Notes: a model not told the origin generated them from the letters alone. 9,435 nucleotides of DNA from an uncultured Bacteroidota bacterium (GCA_903819815.1 CAIJFC010000285.1:1-9435); one strand, 5' to 3'; positions 1 through 6,394 are shown, counted from the first letter of the stretch. Made by a program: numbers and translations.

Positions 1-587
1 AAAGCCAATCCCTCTTTCGACTGAAGTACAATTGGTTTCCAATCAAATTGCTTCATTACTTGTGAAGTGAACATTTTTTTACCATTATAAAAAACTTCCC
101 CTTCCCCTAATAATGGCAATGATAAATGAGCTAAAGGAGCTAAATCGCCAGAGGCACCAAGGGATCCTTGAGTATAAATTACTGGTAAAATATCGTTATT
201 ATAAAAATCTATTAGTCTAAGAACGGTTATTAATTGAACCCCCGAATAACCGTAACTCAACGATTGTATTTTTAACAGCAACATCAACTTCACAATTTCA
301 GAAGGCACTTCCTCCCCTGTTCCGCAAGCGTGTGATTTTACGAGGTTTTCTTGAAGCTTGGAAAGATTCTCATTCGATATTTTAATATTACAAAGGGAAC
401 CAAAACCGGTGTTAATTCCATAAATAGGGGTTTCATTAGCTTCCATTTTGGCATCTAAATAATCCCTGCATTTTTGAATGTTAACTCTCGCCTCTTCAGA
501 TAATTCAAGGGTTTTGTGTTGGTAAATAATTTCTTGAATAGCTTCTAATGAAAGAACATCGGTGCTTATATAATGAATATTACTCAT
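1..587 (-). CDS. hutH: Histidine ammonia-lyase, N-terminal part (gene runs off the left edge)
   Basis: The reading frame is open from an ATG at 587 down to the window edge: 195 complete codons plus two bases of a family usually near 500 residues. HutH removes ammonia from L-histidine to give urocanate, the first step of cytosolic histidine breakdown. The translated frame contains YGINTGFG (56-63), carrying the conserved active-site Tyr, then SHACG (85-89), then GSLGASGDLAPLAHL (141-155). Ala145-Ser146-Gly147 of the last motif would cyclise into the MIO electrophile of this lyase family. The visible end, KEGLA, is where the family continues with a conserved GLAL-NGT stretch. The Ser-His pair at 85-86 is typical of histidine lyases; tyrosine and phenylalanine lyases usually have His-Leu or Phe-Leu there. 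The C-terminal specificity residues are outside the window. An in-frame ATG at 593 could add two residues. No damage is seen. Confidence 0.93.
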   Translation of the reverse strand, partial: MSNIHYISTDVLSLEAIQEIIYQHKTLELSEEARVNIQKCRDYLDAKMEANETPIYGINTGFGSLCNIKISNENLSKLQENLVKSHACGTGEEVPSEIVKLMLLLKIQSLSYGYSGVQLITVLRLIDFYNNDILPVIYTQGSLGASGDLAPLAHLSLPLLGEGEVFYNGKKMFTSQVMKQFDWKPIVLQSKEGLA

Positions 588-608
588 AATCATAATTTTA
601 TTGAACTA

Positions 609-639
609 CAAAAATGACCATTTACTAATTATAAAGCAA
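609..639 (-). promoter_or_regulatory. Candidate hutH promoter (Bacteroidota type)
   Basis: Read on the minus strand, CATTTTTG (616 to 609) differs from the TAnnTTTG -7 consensus at one base. A TTG (639 to 637) lies 20 nt upstream, within the usual -33 spacing. This would start transcription roughly 15 nt before the hutH ATG. It is a sequence match only, and such matches occur by chance in AT-rich DNA. Confidence 0.35.
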
Positions 640-656
640 GGTTTATTAGCATATTT

Positions 657-677
657 TATGAATATTATATTTTCATA
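657..677. repeat. Inverted repeat TATGAA-N9-TTCATA, possible operator
   Basis: Two 6-bp arms, TATGAA (657-662) and TTCATA (672-677), are exact inverted copies separated by nine A/T bases. The 21-bp site lies about 70 bp upstream of the hutH start and 20 bp upstream of its candidate -33 element, where an activator might bind. It could also form a weak hairpin. In DNA this AT-rich the pattern may be chance. Confidence 0.3.
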
Positions 678-787
678 TTAATAAATACTATATAAATAAA
701 CAATAACTAATAATTTGAAGTAAAGTCGTTTTGTTACTCCATAAAAAATGAATAAATTAGCAACTGAAAATAAAAGTTATCAAAACA

Positions 788-1870
788 ATGAAAAATACAG
801 CCTTAACAAGCATTCACGAAAATTTAGGTGCAAAAATACTACCATTTGCAGGTTATAATATGCCCATTTTATATGAAGGAGTTAATGCCGAACACGAAAC
901 GGTGCGAAATGCTGTGGGTGTTTTTGACGTTTCTCACATGGGTGAATTTTTTCTTAAAGGACCAAAAGCCTTGGATTTAATCCAAAAAGTAACTTCCAAT
1001 GATGCTTCAACTTTAACAGTTGGAAGAGCACAATATTCTTGTTTGCCAAATAATGAAGGTGGAATTGTAGATGATTTAATAGTCTATAAAATGAGTGATG
1101 AAGAGTATTTATTGGTTGTAAATGCCTCGAATATTGAGAAAGATTGGAATTGGATTTCTTCCCATAATAATTTAGGTGTTTCAATGGAAAATCGTTCTGA
1201 TGATTATTCCCTATTGGCTATTCAAGGTCCAAAAGCCGTTGAAGCGATGCAATCTTTATCCTCTATTGACTTATCGCAAATAGCTTATTATCATTTTGAA
1301 GTTGGAGATTTTGCTGGTTTTGATACTGTTATTATCTCTGCAACAGGTTACACTGGATCTGGCGGATTTGAAATTTATTGTAAAAATGACCAAGTAGAAG
1401 CCATTTGGAACAAAGTTTTTGAAGCTGGAGCAGCATTTGGAATCAAACCAATTGGATTGGCAGCTCGAGATACCTTGCGTTTAGAAATGGGATTCTGTTT
1501 GTATGGAAACGATATAAACGATACTACTTCTCCATTAGAAGCAGGTTTGGGATGGATAACTAAATTCACCAAAGAGTTCACGAATTCTGAAAATTTGAAA
1601 AAGCAAAAAGAAAACGGAGTTACTAAGAAATTAATTGCTTTTGAAATGCAAGAACGTTCCGTGCCACGTCACGATTATGAAATTGTAGACTCTAATGGAA
1701 ATGCAATTGGTGTGGTGACTTCAGGTACCATGTCGCCATCAATGAATGTTGGAATTGGATTAGGATATGTGCCAAACTCTTTTTCTGCCGTAGATAGCGA
1801 TATTTTTATTAGAATTAGAAAAAACGATGTGCCTGCTAAAGTGGTGAAATTACCATTTTACAAGAAATAA
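788..1870 (+). CDS. gcvT: Glycine cleavage system T protein (aminomethyltransferase)
   Basis: At 360 residues this is full length for the T protein. GcvT takes the aminomethyl group carried on lipoylated H protein, releases ammonia and passes the one-carbon unit to tetrahydrofolate as 5,10-methylene-THF, in the cytosol. Visible family signatures are FDVSHMGEF (46-54), GGIVDDLIVY (91-100) with the folate-contacting Asp pair D95/D96, AIQGP (144-148), ATGYTGSGGFEIY (185-197), AARDTLRLEMG (225-235), SPLEAGLGW (248-256) and the C-terminal beta-barrel stretch GVVTSGTMSPS (308-318). GYTGS has Ser where many family members carry Glu (GYTGE). The gene starts at ATG 788 after an A-rich leader. The gene for H protein is absent from the window, as is gcvP, so the complex must be completed from elsewhere. 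A 29-bp gap without a terminator links it to yebC downstream. Confidence 0.96.
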   Translation: MKNTALTSIHENLGAKILPFAGYNMPILYEGVNAEHETVRNAVGVFDVSHMGEFFLKGPKALDLIQKVTSNDASTLTVGRAQYSCLPNNEGGIVDDLIVYKMSDEEYLLVVNASNIEKDWNWISSHNNLGVSMENRSDDYSLLAIQGPKAVEAMQSLSSIDLSQIAYYHFEVGDFAGFDTVIISATGYTGSGGFEIYCKNDQVEAIWNKVFEAGAAFGIKPIGLAARDTLRLEMGFCLYGNDINDTTSPLEAGLGWITKFTKEFTNSENLKKQKENGVTKKLIAFEMQERSVPRHDYEIVDSNGNAIGVVTSGTMSPSMNVGIGLGYVPNSFSAVDSDIFIRIRKNDVPAKVVKLPFYKK

Positions 1871-1899
1871 AATAATTGAATTGATTAAAATAATTAGAA

Positions 1900-2610
1900 A
1901 TGGGAAGAGCTTTTGAATTCCGAAAAGGTAGAAAAATGAAACGCTGGTCAGCAATGGCCAAAGCATTTACTAGAATTGGTAAAGACATTGTAATGGCTGT
2001 TAAGGAAGGCGGACCAAATCCTGAAGCCAATTCAAGATTGAGAGCCGTAATACAAAACTCGAAGGCTGTAAATATGCCGAAAGAAAATGTAGAACGTGCC
2101 ATTAAAAAAGCAACAGATAAAGATACCGCCAACTATAAAGAAGTATTGTTTGAAGGATACGCACCACACGGAATAGCTATTCTTGTGGAAACGGCTACTG
2201 ATAATAATAACCGAACAGTTGCTAACGTTAGAAGTTATTTTAACAAATGTAATGGTACAATGGGAACGCAAGGATCGGTTGAATTTATGTTTGATCACAC
2301 GTGTAATTTCAGAATCCCTGCTAATGGTTTGGATCCCGAAGAATTGGAATTGGAGTTCATTGATTTTGGTGCTGAAGAAGTTTTTGAAGATGAAGATGGC
2401 ATCTTAATTTATGCTCCTTTTGGAAGTTTTGGAACCATACAAAAAGAATTAGAAAACAGAGGAATCGAAATATTATCGTCTGGATTTGAGCGAATTCCTC
2501 AAATTACAAAAAAACTAACCGAAGCTGAAATGGCCGATGTGGAAAAACTAATCGAGAAAATTGAAGAAGATGATGACGTGATGAACGTTTATCATACAAT
2601 GGAAGAGTAG
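1900..2610 (+). CDS. yebC: YebC/PmpR/TACO1-family protein
   Basis: This 236-residue protein matches the YebC family (about 240-250 residues) over its full length. Recognisable blocks are FTRIGKDIVMAVKEGG (23-38), NSRLRAVIQNSKAVNMP (44-60), NVERAIKKA (63-71), FEGYAPHGIAILVETATDN (84-102), NRTVANVR (104-111), GTMGTQGSVEFMF (119-131) and the acidic C-terminus ending DDDVMNVYHTMEE (224-236). Family members were first described as transcriptional regulators (PmpR, YebC); more recent work places YebC and mitochondrial TACO1 on the ribosome, relieving stalling at proline-rich stretches. Which role applies here cannot be read from sequence. The N-terminus is GRAFEFRKGRKMKRW in place of the common GHSKWANIxHRK type, which I believe is the usual Bacteroidota form. 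The start at ATG 1900 fits that conserved N-terminus. It is probably co-transcribed with gcvT; a terminator hairpin follows about 90 bp after the stop. Confidence 0.93.
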   Translation: MGRAFEFRKGRKMKRWSAMAKAFTRIGKDIVMAVKEGGPNPEANSRLRAVIQNSKAVNMPKENVERAIKKATDKDTANYKEVLFEGYAPHGIAILVETATDNNNRTVANVRSYFNKCNGTMGTQGSVEFMFDHTCNFRIPANGLDPEELELEFIDFGAEEVFEDEDGILIYAPFGSFGTIQKELENRGIEILSSGFERIPQITKKLTEAEMADVEKLIEKIEEDDDVMNVYHTMEE

Positions 2611-2615
2611 ATTTA

Positions 2616-2641
2616 TGATTTTAGATTGCTGATTTTAGATT
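2616..2641. repeat. Direct repeat, two copies of TGATTTTAGATT
   Basis: Two identical 12-bp units (2616-2627 and 2630-2641) are separated by GC, giving a 14-nt period. They begin six bases after the yebC stop. Looser related AGATT/TGATT words follow to about 2676. I recall similar short runs between genes in flavobacterial genomes, but no function is known to me. This may be low-complexity sequence. Confidence 0.55.
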
Positions 2642-2701
2642 AAAAAATTAGAAGATAAAGATTTAATGATTAAAAAATCCTTTCATAAAGACTCATATAA
2701 C

Positions 2702-2728
2702 AAAAAACTCCAGATTGCTCTGGAGTTT
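2702..2728. terminator. Two-way intrinsic terminator between yebC and the cysteine synthase-like gene
   Basis: AAACTCCAG (2705-2713) and CTGGAGTTT (2720-2728) form a perfect 9-bp stem around a 6-nt ATTGCT loop. Read on the minus strand the hairpin runs into six or more T (2707 to 2702, plus bases within the stem); on the plus strand the T tract is shorter and interrupted (TTTATTTAT). It can therefore end both converging units, more strongly for the minus-strand gene that stops at 2748. Confidence 0.85.
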
Positions 2729-2747
2729 ATTTATGCTATTAACTAGT

Positions 2748-3788
2748 CTATTTAATAAATTCTATTTTCTGCGCTTCTTCGGTTTTAATACTATCAAAGA
2801 AACCTTGTTCGTTCATCCAATCGTCACTGAAAACTTTACTCATATAACGGGAACCGTGATCAGGAAAAATCGCAATTACATTACTGTTTTTATCAAATTC
2901 TCCTTCTTGCGAATATTGCCTAATCGCCTGAAGAACAGCACCTGAAGTATATCCAACGAACAATCCTTCTCTTTTTGCTAATTCTCTAGTGGCGTGTGCA
3001 CTTTCCTCATCGGTTACTTTCATAAAATGATCAATAGAATCAAAATCGGTTGCCGATGGTATTAGGTTTTTACCCAAACCTTCAATTCGGTAAGGATATA
3101 TTTCTTCGTTGTCAAACTCCCTGGTTTCATGGTATTTTTTTAATACCGATCCAAAAGCATCAACACCTAAAATTCTAATATTTGGATTTTTTTCTTTCAA
3201 GTATTTTGCAATCCCTGAAATTGTTCCTCCTGTTCCACTACAAGCTACTAAATGAGTGATTTGACCGTTTGTTTGTTCCCAAATTTCAGGTCCAGTAGTT
3301 TTATAATGCGCATCGATATTCAATTGATTAAAGTACTGATTGATATAAACCGAACCTTTTGTCTCTTCATGTAAGCGTTTTGCTACAGAATAATACGATC
3401 TTTCATCATCAGCAGAAACATTGGCAGGGCAAACATATACTTTTGCACCCATGCTTCGTAACATATCTATTTTATCAAGGGAAGATTTTGAACTTACTGC
3501 TAAAATACAGTTGTAACCTTTAATAATACTTACCATTGCCAAACTAAAACCAGTATTACCAGAAGTGGTTTCAATTATAGTATCACCAGGAGATAAAATA
3601 CCTTTTTTTTCAGCTTCTTCTATTATATATAGAGCTATTCTGTCTTTTGAGGAATGGCCTGGATTGAAAGCTTCTACTTTAGCATAGAAATTTCCATCTA
3701 GATTCTCAGTAACTTTATTTAATTTAATTAAAGGAGTATTCCCAATTAAATCTAGCACGCTTTCGAAGGCATTTATTTTTTCGTTCAT
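2748..3788 (-). CDS. PLP-dependent cysteine synthase / cystathionine beta-synthase family enzyme
   Basis: This 346-residue fold-type II PLP enzyme belongs to the group that replaces the beta substituent of serine or O-acetylserine with a thiol. LIGNTPLIKLN (14-24) opens the domain. NPGHSSKDR (42-50) carries the Schiff-base Lys48, TSGNTG (75-80) binds the substrate carboxylate, SGTGGT (184-189) is the phosphate loop, and Ser282 in YTSGA (280-284) should contact the pyridine nitrogen. The tail FPDHGSRYMSKVFSDDWM (308-325) and the GVDAFGSVL stretch (208-216) resemble the catalytic core of cystathionine beta-synthase more than CysK/CysM. The heme-binding N-terminal extension and the C-terminal regulatory CBS-domain pair of animal enzymes are both missing. 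It could make cysteine, make cystathionine or release H2S; sequence alone does not decide, so no symbol is given. It lies 77 bp downstream of the oligopeptidase gene on the same strand, with its own -7 element. Confidence 0.88.
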   Translation of the reverse strand: MNEKINAFESVLDLIGNTPLIKLNKVTENLDGNFYAKVEAFNPGHSSKDRIALYIIEEAEKKGILSPGDTIIETTSGNTGFSLAMVSIIKGYNCILAVSSKSSLDKIDMLRSMGAKVYVCPANVSADDERSYYSVAKRLHEETKGSVYINQYFNQLNIDAHYKTTGPEIWEQTNGQITHLVACSGTGGTISGIAKYLKEKNPNIRILGVDAFGSVLKKYHETREFDNEEIYPYRIEGLGKNLIPSATDFDSIDHFMKVTDEESAHATRELAKREGLFVGYTSGAVLQAIRQYSQEGEFDKNSNVIAIFPDHGSRYMSKVFSDDWMNEQGFFDSIKTEEAQKIEFIK

Positions 3789-3842
3789 AAAAAGTAGTCA
3801 ATTAAGATTAAAAAAATCAATCTATGATAACCTCATTTAATG

Positions 3843-3850
3843 CAAATTTA
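3843..3850 (-). promoter_or_regulatory. -7 element upstream of the cysteine synthase-like gene
   Basis: On the minus strand, 3850 to 3843 reads TAAATTTG, a perfect match to the TAnnTTTG consensus. It is 55 nt before the ATG at 3788. No TTG is seen at the expected -33 distance, so the call rests on one element. If real, the enzyme can be expressed independently of the upstream peptidase gene. Confidence 0.45.
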
Positions 3851-3865
3851 ACAATAATTTTCTAA

Positions 3866-5923
3866 TTACTTTCTAATTTTTTCTAAATCTAATAAAAAAG
3901 AAAATTCTTTGGCCAATTCTTTTAATGCTTCAAATCGACCAGAAGCACCTCCATGACCAGCATTCATATTGGTATCCAGATAGATAGCGTTATTATCCGT
4001 TTTAAATACTCGTAATTTTGCCACCCATTTTGCAGGTTCCCAATATTGCACCTGTGAATCATGTAAGCCCGTTGAGACATAAATTGATGGATAATCTTGC
4101 GCTTTTACGTTATCGTACGGAGAATAGGTTTTAATATAATTGTAATATTTTTTAATATTAGGATTTCCCCATTCATCGTATTCGCCTGTTGTTAAAGGAA
4201 TCGTGTCATCAAGCATTGTCGTAACCACATCTACGAAAGGAACTTGAGCGATAATTCCGTTGTATAATTCAGGTGCCATATTAGCAATTACCCCCATCAG
4301 TAATCCCCCTGCCGATCCGCCTTCTGCATATAAATGGGAGGGTGAAGTGTATTTTTCGGCAATTAAAAAATTAGAACATTCGATAAAATCGGTGAACGTA
4401 TTTTTCTTATTCAGCAATTTTCCGTCTTCATACCATTGTCTTCCTAAATCTTCCCCTCCTCGAATGTGTGCTATTGCAAATATAAATCCGCGATCCAGCA
4501 AACTCAATCGTGTAGATGAGAATGTGGCATCCATAGAATATCCATAGGATCCATAAGCATATTGTAACAACGGATTACTTCCATCCTTCTTCAATTCTTT
4601 TCTATAAACCATCGAAATTGGCACTTTAGTTCCATCTTGTGCGGTTGCCCAAACTCGTTCTTCAATATAATTATTTTTGTCAAATTTATTTCCTAAGACT
4701 TGTTGTTCCTTCATCACTTCCTTTTCCTTTGTCTTCATGTTGAAATCAATTATAGAAGCTGGAGTAGCCATTGATTGGTAGCCGTAACGTAAAATATCGG
4801 TATCAAAATCGACATTAGTCGAAGTATAAGCAGTGTACGTTTCGCTCTCAAAAGGCAAATAATAAGCTCCTTCTCCACTCCAAGGCATTATTCGAATGGT
4901 ATTCAAGCCATTGAAACGCTCGGTAATTACTAAGAAATGGCTAAATATATCAATATCTTCAATCAATACATCCTCACGATGAGCAATAAAATCAACCCAG
5001 TTTTCTTTGGCTGTAGCCAATTCCGGAGTTTTCATTAACTTGAAGTTGGTTGCATCATCTTTATTGGTTAACACATAAAAATGATCTCCAAAATGAGCAA
5101 TATCGTATTCTAAACCACGAACCCTTTTTTGGAATACCTTAAAATTACCATCAGGTTGATCGGCTAACAAAGTTCTGAACTCAGTTGTCATAGTACTTGA
5201 CGAACTTATAACGATGTACTTTTTCGATTTTTCTTTAGTAACTTCAACAGAATAGGTATCGTCTTTTTCAAAATAAACTAGACTATCATTTACAGAATCC
5301 GAATTTAATTTATGTTTAAATACCTTGTCCGAACGTAACGTTTGCTCATCCTGACGGGTGTAAAAAAGAGTTAAATTATCGTTTGCCCAAGTACTATCTC
5401 CAGTGGTATTTTCAATTTTATCGTTGAAAAGTTCACCAGTAACCAAGTTTTTTATTTGAACGGTATAAATTCTTCTTCCAACAGTATCAACTGAAAATGC
5501 GATATATTGATTATCAGAACTTACGCTTAAACCCCCTAATTTGAAATATTTATGCCCTTTTGCCAATTCATTGCAATTGAACATAATTTCCTCATTTGCC
5601 GAAAGGCTTCCTTTTTTTCTAGAATAAATAGGATAATCACTCCCGGTTTCAAAGCGAGTAATATAATAATAGCCATTGTATAAATAAGGAACTGATTGAT
5701 CGTCTTCCTTAATTCTAGATTTCATCTCTTCAAATAATTCTTTTTGAAAATTATTTGTATGAGCCGTCATCTCTTGGTAATACTCATTTTCCTTATTCAG
5801 ATAATCAATAACTTCAGGGTTTTCTCTATCGTTGAGCCAAAAATAATTGTCGATTCTAATATCATCAAATTTCTCTAATGCGGTTGGAATTATCTTTGCT
5901 TGAGGCGGTTTTATTAAAGACAT
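3866..5923 (-). CDS. ptrB: Oligopeptidase B (S9 family serine peptidase)
   Basis: The 685 residues match oligopeptidase B in length and layout: a seven-bladed beta-propeller (about 70-410) that filters substrates by size, then an alpha/beta-hydrolase domain (about 425-680). The catalytic triad is visible as Ser537 in GGSAGG (535-540), Asp622 in TGLHDSQVQYWEPAKW (618-633) and His657 in NAGHGG (654-659). The TGLHDSQVQYWEPAKW block is diagnostic for oligopeptidase B against prolyl oligopeptidase. The enzyme cuts short peptides after Arg or Lys. The acidic P1 region is TTGEYDEWGNP (578-588); from memory, enterobacterial enzymes have GEFEEW, so one Glu linked to basic-residue preference appears as Asp583. 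No signal peptide is present (MSLIKPPQAK), so a cytosolic location is expected. The start at 5923 keeps the conserved N-terminus and lies 23 nt from a good -7 element. It reads toward the cysteine synthase-like gene with no convincing terminator between them. Confidence 0.94.
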   Translation of the reverse strand: MSLIKPPQAKIIPTALEKFDDIRIDNYFWLNDRENPEVIDYLNKENEYYQEMTAHTNNFQKELFEEMKSRIKEDDQSVPYLYNGYYYITRFETGSDYPIYSRKKGSLSANEEIMFNCNELAKGHKYFKLGGLSVSSDNQYIAFSVDTVGRRIYTVQIKNLVTGELFNDKIENTTGDSTWANDNLTLFYTRQDEQTLRSDKVFKHKLNSDSVNDSLVYFEKDDTYSVEVTKEKSKKYIVISSSSTMTTEFRTLLADQPDGNFKVFQKRVRGLEYDIAHFGDHFYVLTNKDDATNFKLMKTPELATAKENWVDFIAHREDVLIEDIDIFSHFLVITERFNGLNTIRIMPWSGEGAYYLPFESETYTAYTSTNVDFDTDILRYGYQSMATPASIIDFNMKTKEKEVMKEQQVLGNKFDKNNYIEERVWATAQDGTKVPISMVYRKELKKDGSNPLLQYAYGSYGYSMDATFSSTRLSLLDRGFIFAIAHIRGGEDLGRQWYEDGKLLNKKNTFTDFIECSNFLIAEKYTSPSHLYAEGGSAGGLLMGVIANMAPELYNGIIAQVPFVDVVTTMLDDTIPLTTGEYDEWGNPNIKKYYNYIKTYSPYDNVKAQDYPSIYVSTGLHDSQVQYWEPAKWVAKLRVFKTDNNAIYLDTNMNAGHGGASGRFEALKELAKEFSFLLDLEKIRK

Positions 5924-5945
5924 TGATTTGTATTTATTATTGTTG

Positions 5946-5953
5946 CAAAAATA
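5946..5953 (-). promoter_or_regulatory. -7 element for the oligopeptidase B gene
   Basis: Minus-strand 5953 to 5946 reads TATTTTTG, a perfect TAnnTTTG match 23 nt before the ATG at 5923, which leaves a very short leader. No TTG is seen at -33. It faces away from the ybaB element at 6023-6030. Confidence 0.5.
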
Positions 5954-5994
5954 ACATAAAGCAGTTTAAGATAGCATTTATAATTGCAAATTTC

Positions 5995-6004
5995 TTATTA
6001 ATAA
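5995..6004. repeat. 10-bp perfect palindrome TTATTAATAA between divergent promoters
   Basis: This self-complementary site lies between the two outward-facing -7 elements, about where the -33 region of ybaB should be. It could bind a dimeric regulator, but A/T-only palindromes are common by chance in this DNA. Confidence 0.2.
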
Positions 6005-6022
6005 TTATAAGCTAATTTTCTT

Positions 6023-6030
6023 TAAATTTG
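6023..6030 (+). promoter_or_regulatory. -7 element for ybaB
   Basis: TAAATTTG matches TAnnTTTG perfectly and ends 24 nt before the ybaB ATG (6055). The expected -33 region (about 6000) is A/T-only without TTG, so the call rests on the -7 box and its position. Confidence 0.5.
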
Positions 6031-6054
6031 TCTCACATTTTAAAATAATAAAAC

Positions 6055-6375
6055 ATGGATTTAATGGGAATGATGGGTAAATTAAAAGCTACCCAACAAA
6101 GAATTGAAGAAACTAAAAAAAGATTGGATACAGTCTTAATTGACGAACAAAGCAGTGACGGACAATTAAAAGTGACTTTAACTGCTAATAGTAAATTAAA
6201 ATCTGTTGAAATATCGGACAGTTTATTGGAAAACAAAGACCAATTAGAAGACTATTTAATTGTAGTGATGAACAAAGCGCTTGAAAAAGCCGCTAAAGTA
6301 AACCAAGCAGAATTAGACGCTGTTACCAAAGTAGACATGCCAATGATCCCAGGGATGGAAGATATGTTCAAGTAG
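6055..6375 (+). CDS. ybaB: YbaB/EbfC-family nucleoid-associated protein
   Basis: This 106-residue protein has the length and pattern of YbaB/EbfC, small dimeric DNA-binding proteins that coat the nucleoid. The N-terminal MDLMGMMGKLKATQQRIEET leads into a helix (about 5-28). A beta-sheet core follows with the family-typical GQLKVTLTANSKLKSVEIS (36-54), then a long C-terminal helix (about 62-90), and the common Met/Pro-rich tail MPMIPGMEDMF (95-105). In proteobacteria and many firmicutes the gene sits between dnaX and recR; neither is here. It is a single-gene unit with its own -7 element and a terminator 20 bp after the stop. The sequence does not show which DNA sites it prefers. Family assignment is firm; the cellular role is taken from the family. 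Confidence 0.9.
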   Translation: MDLMGMMGKLKATQQRIEETKKRLDTVLIDEQSSDGQLKVTLTANSKLKSVEISDSLLENKDQLEDYLIVVMNKALEKAAKVNQAELDAVTKVDMPMIPGMEDMFK

Positions 6376-6394
6376 TTTTATAACTTAATAAATG

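Larger units (their letters stand above)
588..787. other. Divergent AT-rich intergenic region between hutH and gcvT
   Basis: These 200 bases lie between two genes read outward, so promoters for both should be here. The part from about 620 to 720 is very AT-rich and holds an inverted repeat (657-677). A near-consensus -7/-33 pair points toward hutH. No clean TAnnTTTG element is seen toward gcvT; the closest is TAATTTG (712-718), which is one base too short. No riboswitch-like structure or tRNA was recognised. The 40 bases before gcvT are A-rich, as expected for initiation in this phylum. Confidence 0.6.

Noticed and set aside
588..787. Glycine riboswitch before gcvT
   Set aside because: The conserved G-rich core and paired aptamer arms are absent; the leader is almost entirely A/T.
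748..850. Short reading frame starting at ATG 748 that overlaps the gcvT start in another frame
   Set aside because: About 34 codons, no recognisable motif, and it runs into gcvT out of frame; an AT-rich chance frame is more likely than a leader peptide.
954..1184. Minus-strand frame of 76 codons inside gcvT
   Set aside because: Opposite strand within a well-supported gene, with low-complexity composition and no family resemblance.
1836..2132. Minus-strand frame of 98 codons spanning the gcvT-yebC junction
   Set aside because: It is antisense to two clear genes; its hydrophobic look is typical of the reverse complement of charged coding sequence.
2032..2407. Alternative frames of 74-88 codons on both strands inside yebC
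   Set aside because: They lie wholly within a conserved gene and show no protein motifs.
2715..2945. Plus-strand frame of 76 codons after the first terminator
   Set aside because: It starts inside the terminator hairpin and runs antisense to the 3' end of the PLP enzyme gene.
3805..3823. Possible hairpin AGATT/AATCT between the oligopeptidase and PLP enzyme genes
   Set aside because: A 5-bp AT-rich stem with a 9-nt loop is too weak to call a terminator.
4260..4547. Plus-strand frame of 95 codons inside the oligopeptidase B gene
   Set aside because: It is antisense to the catalytic domain region and has no independent start signal or motif.
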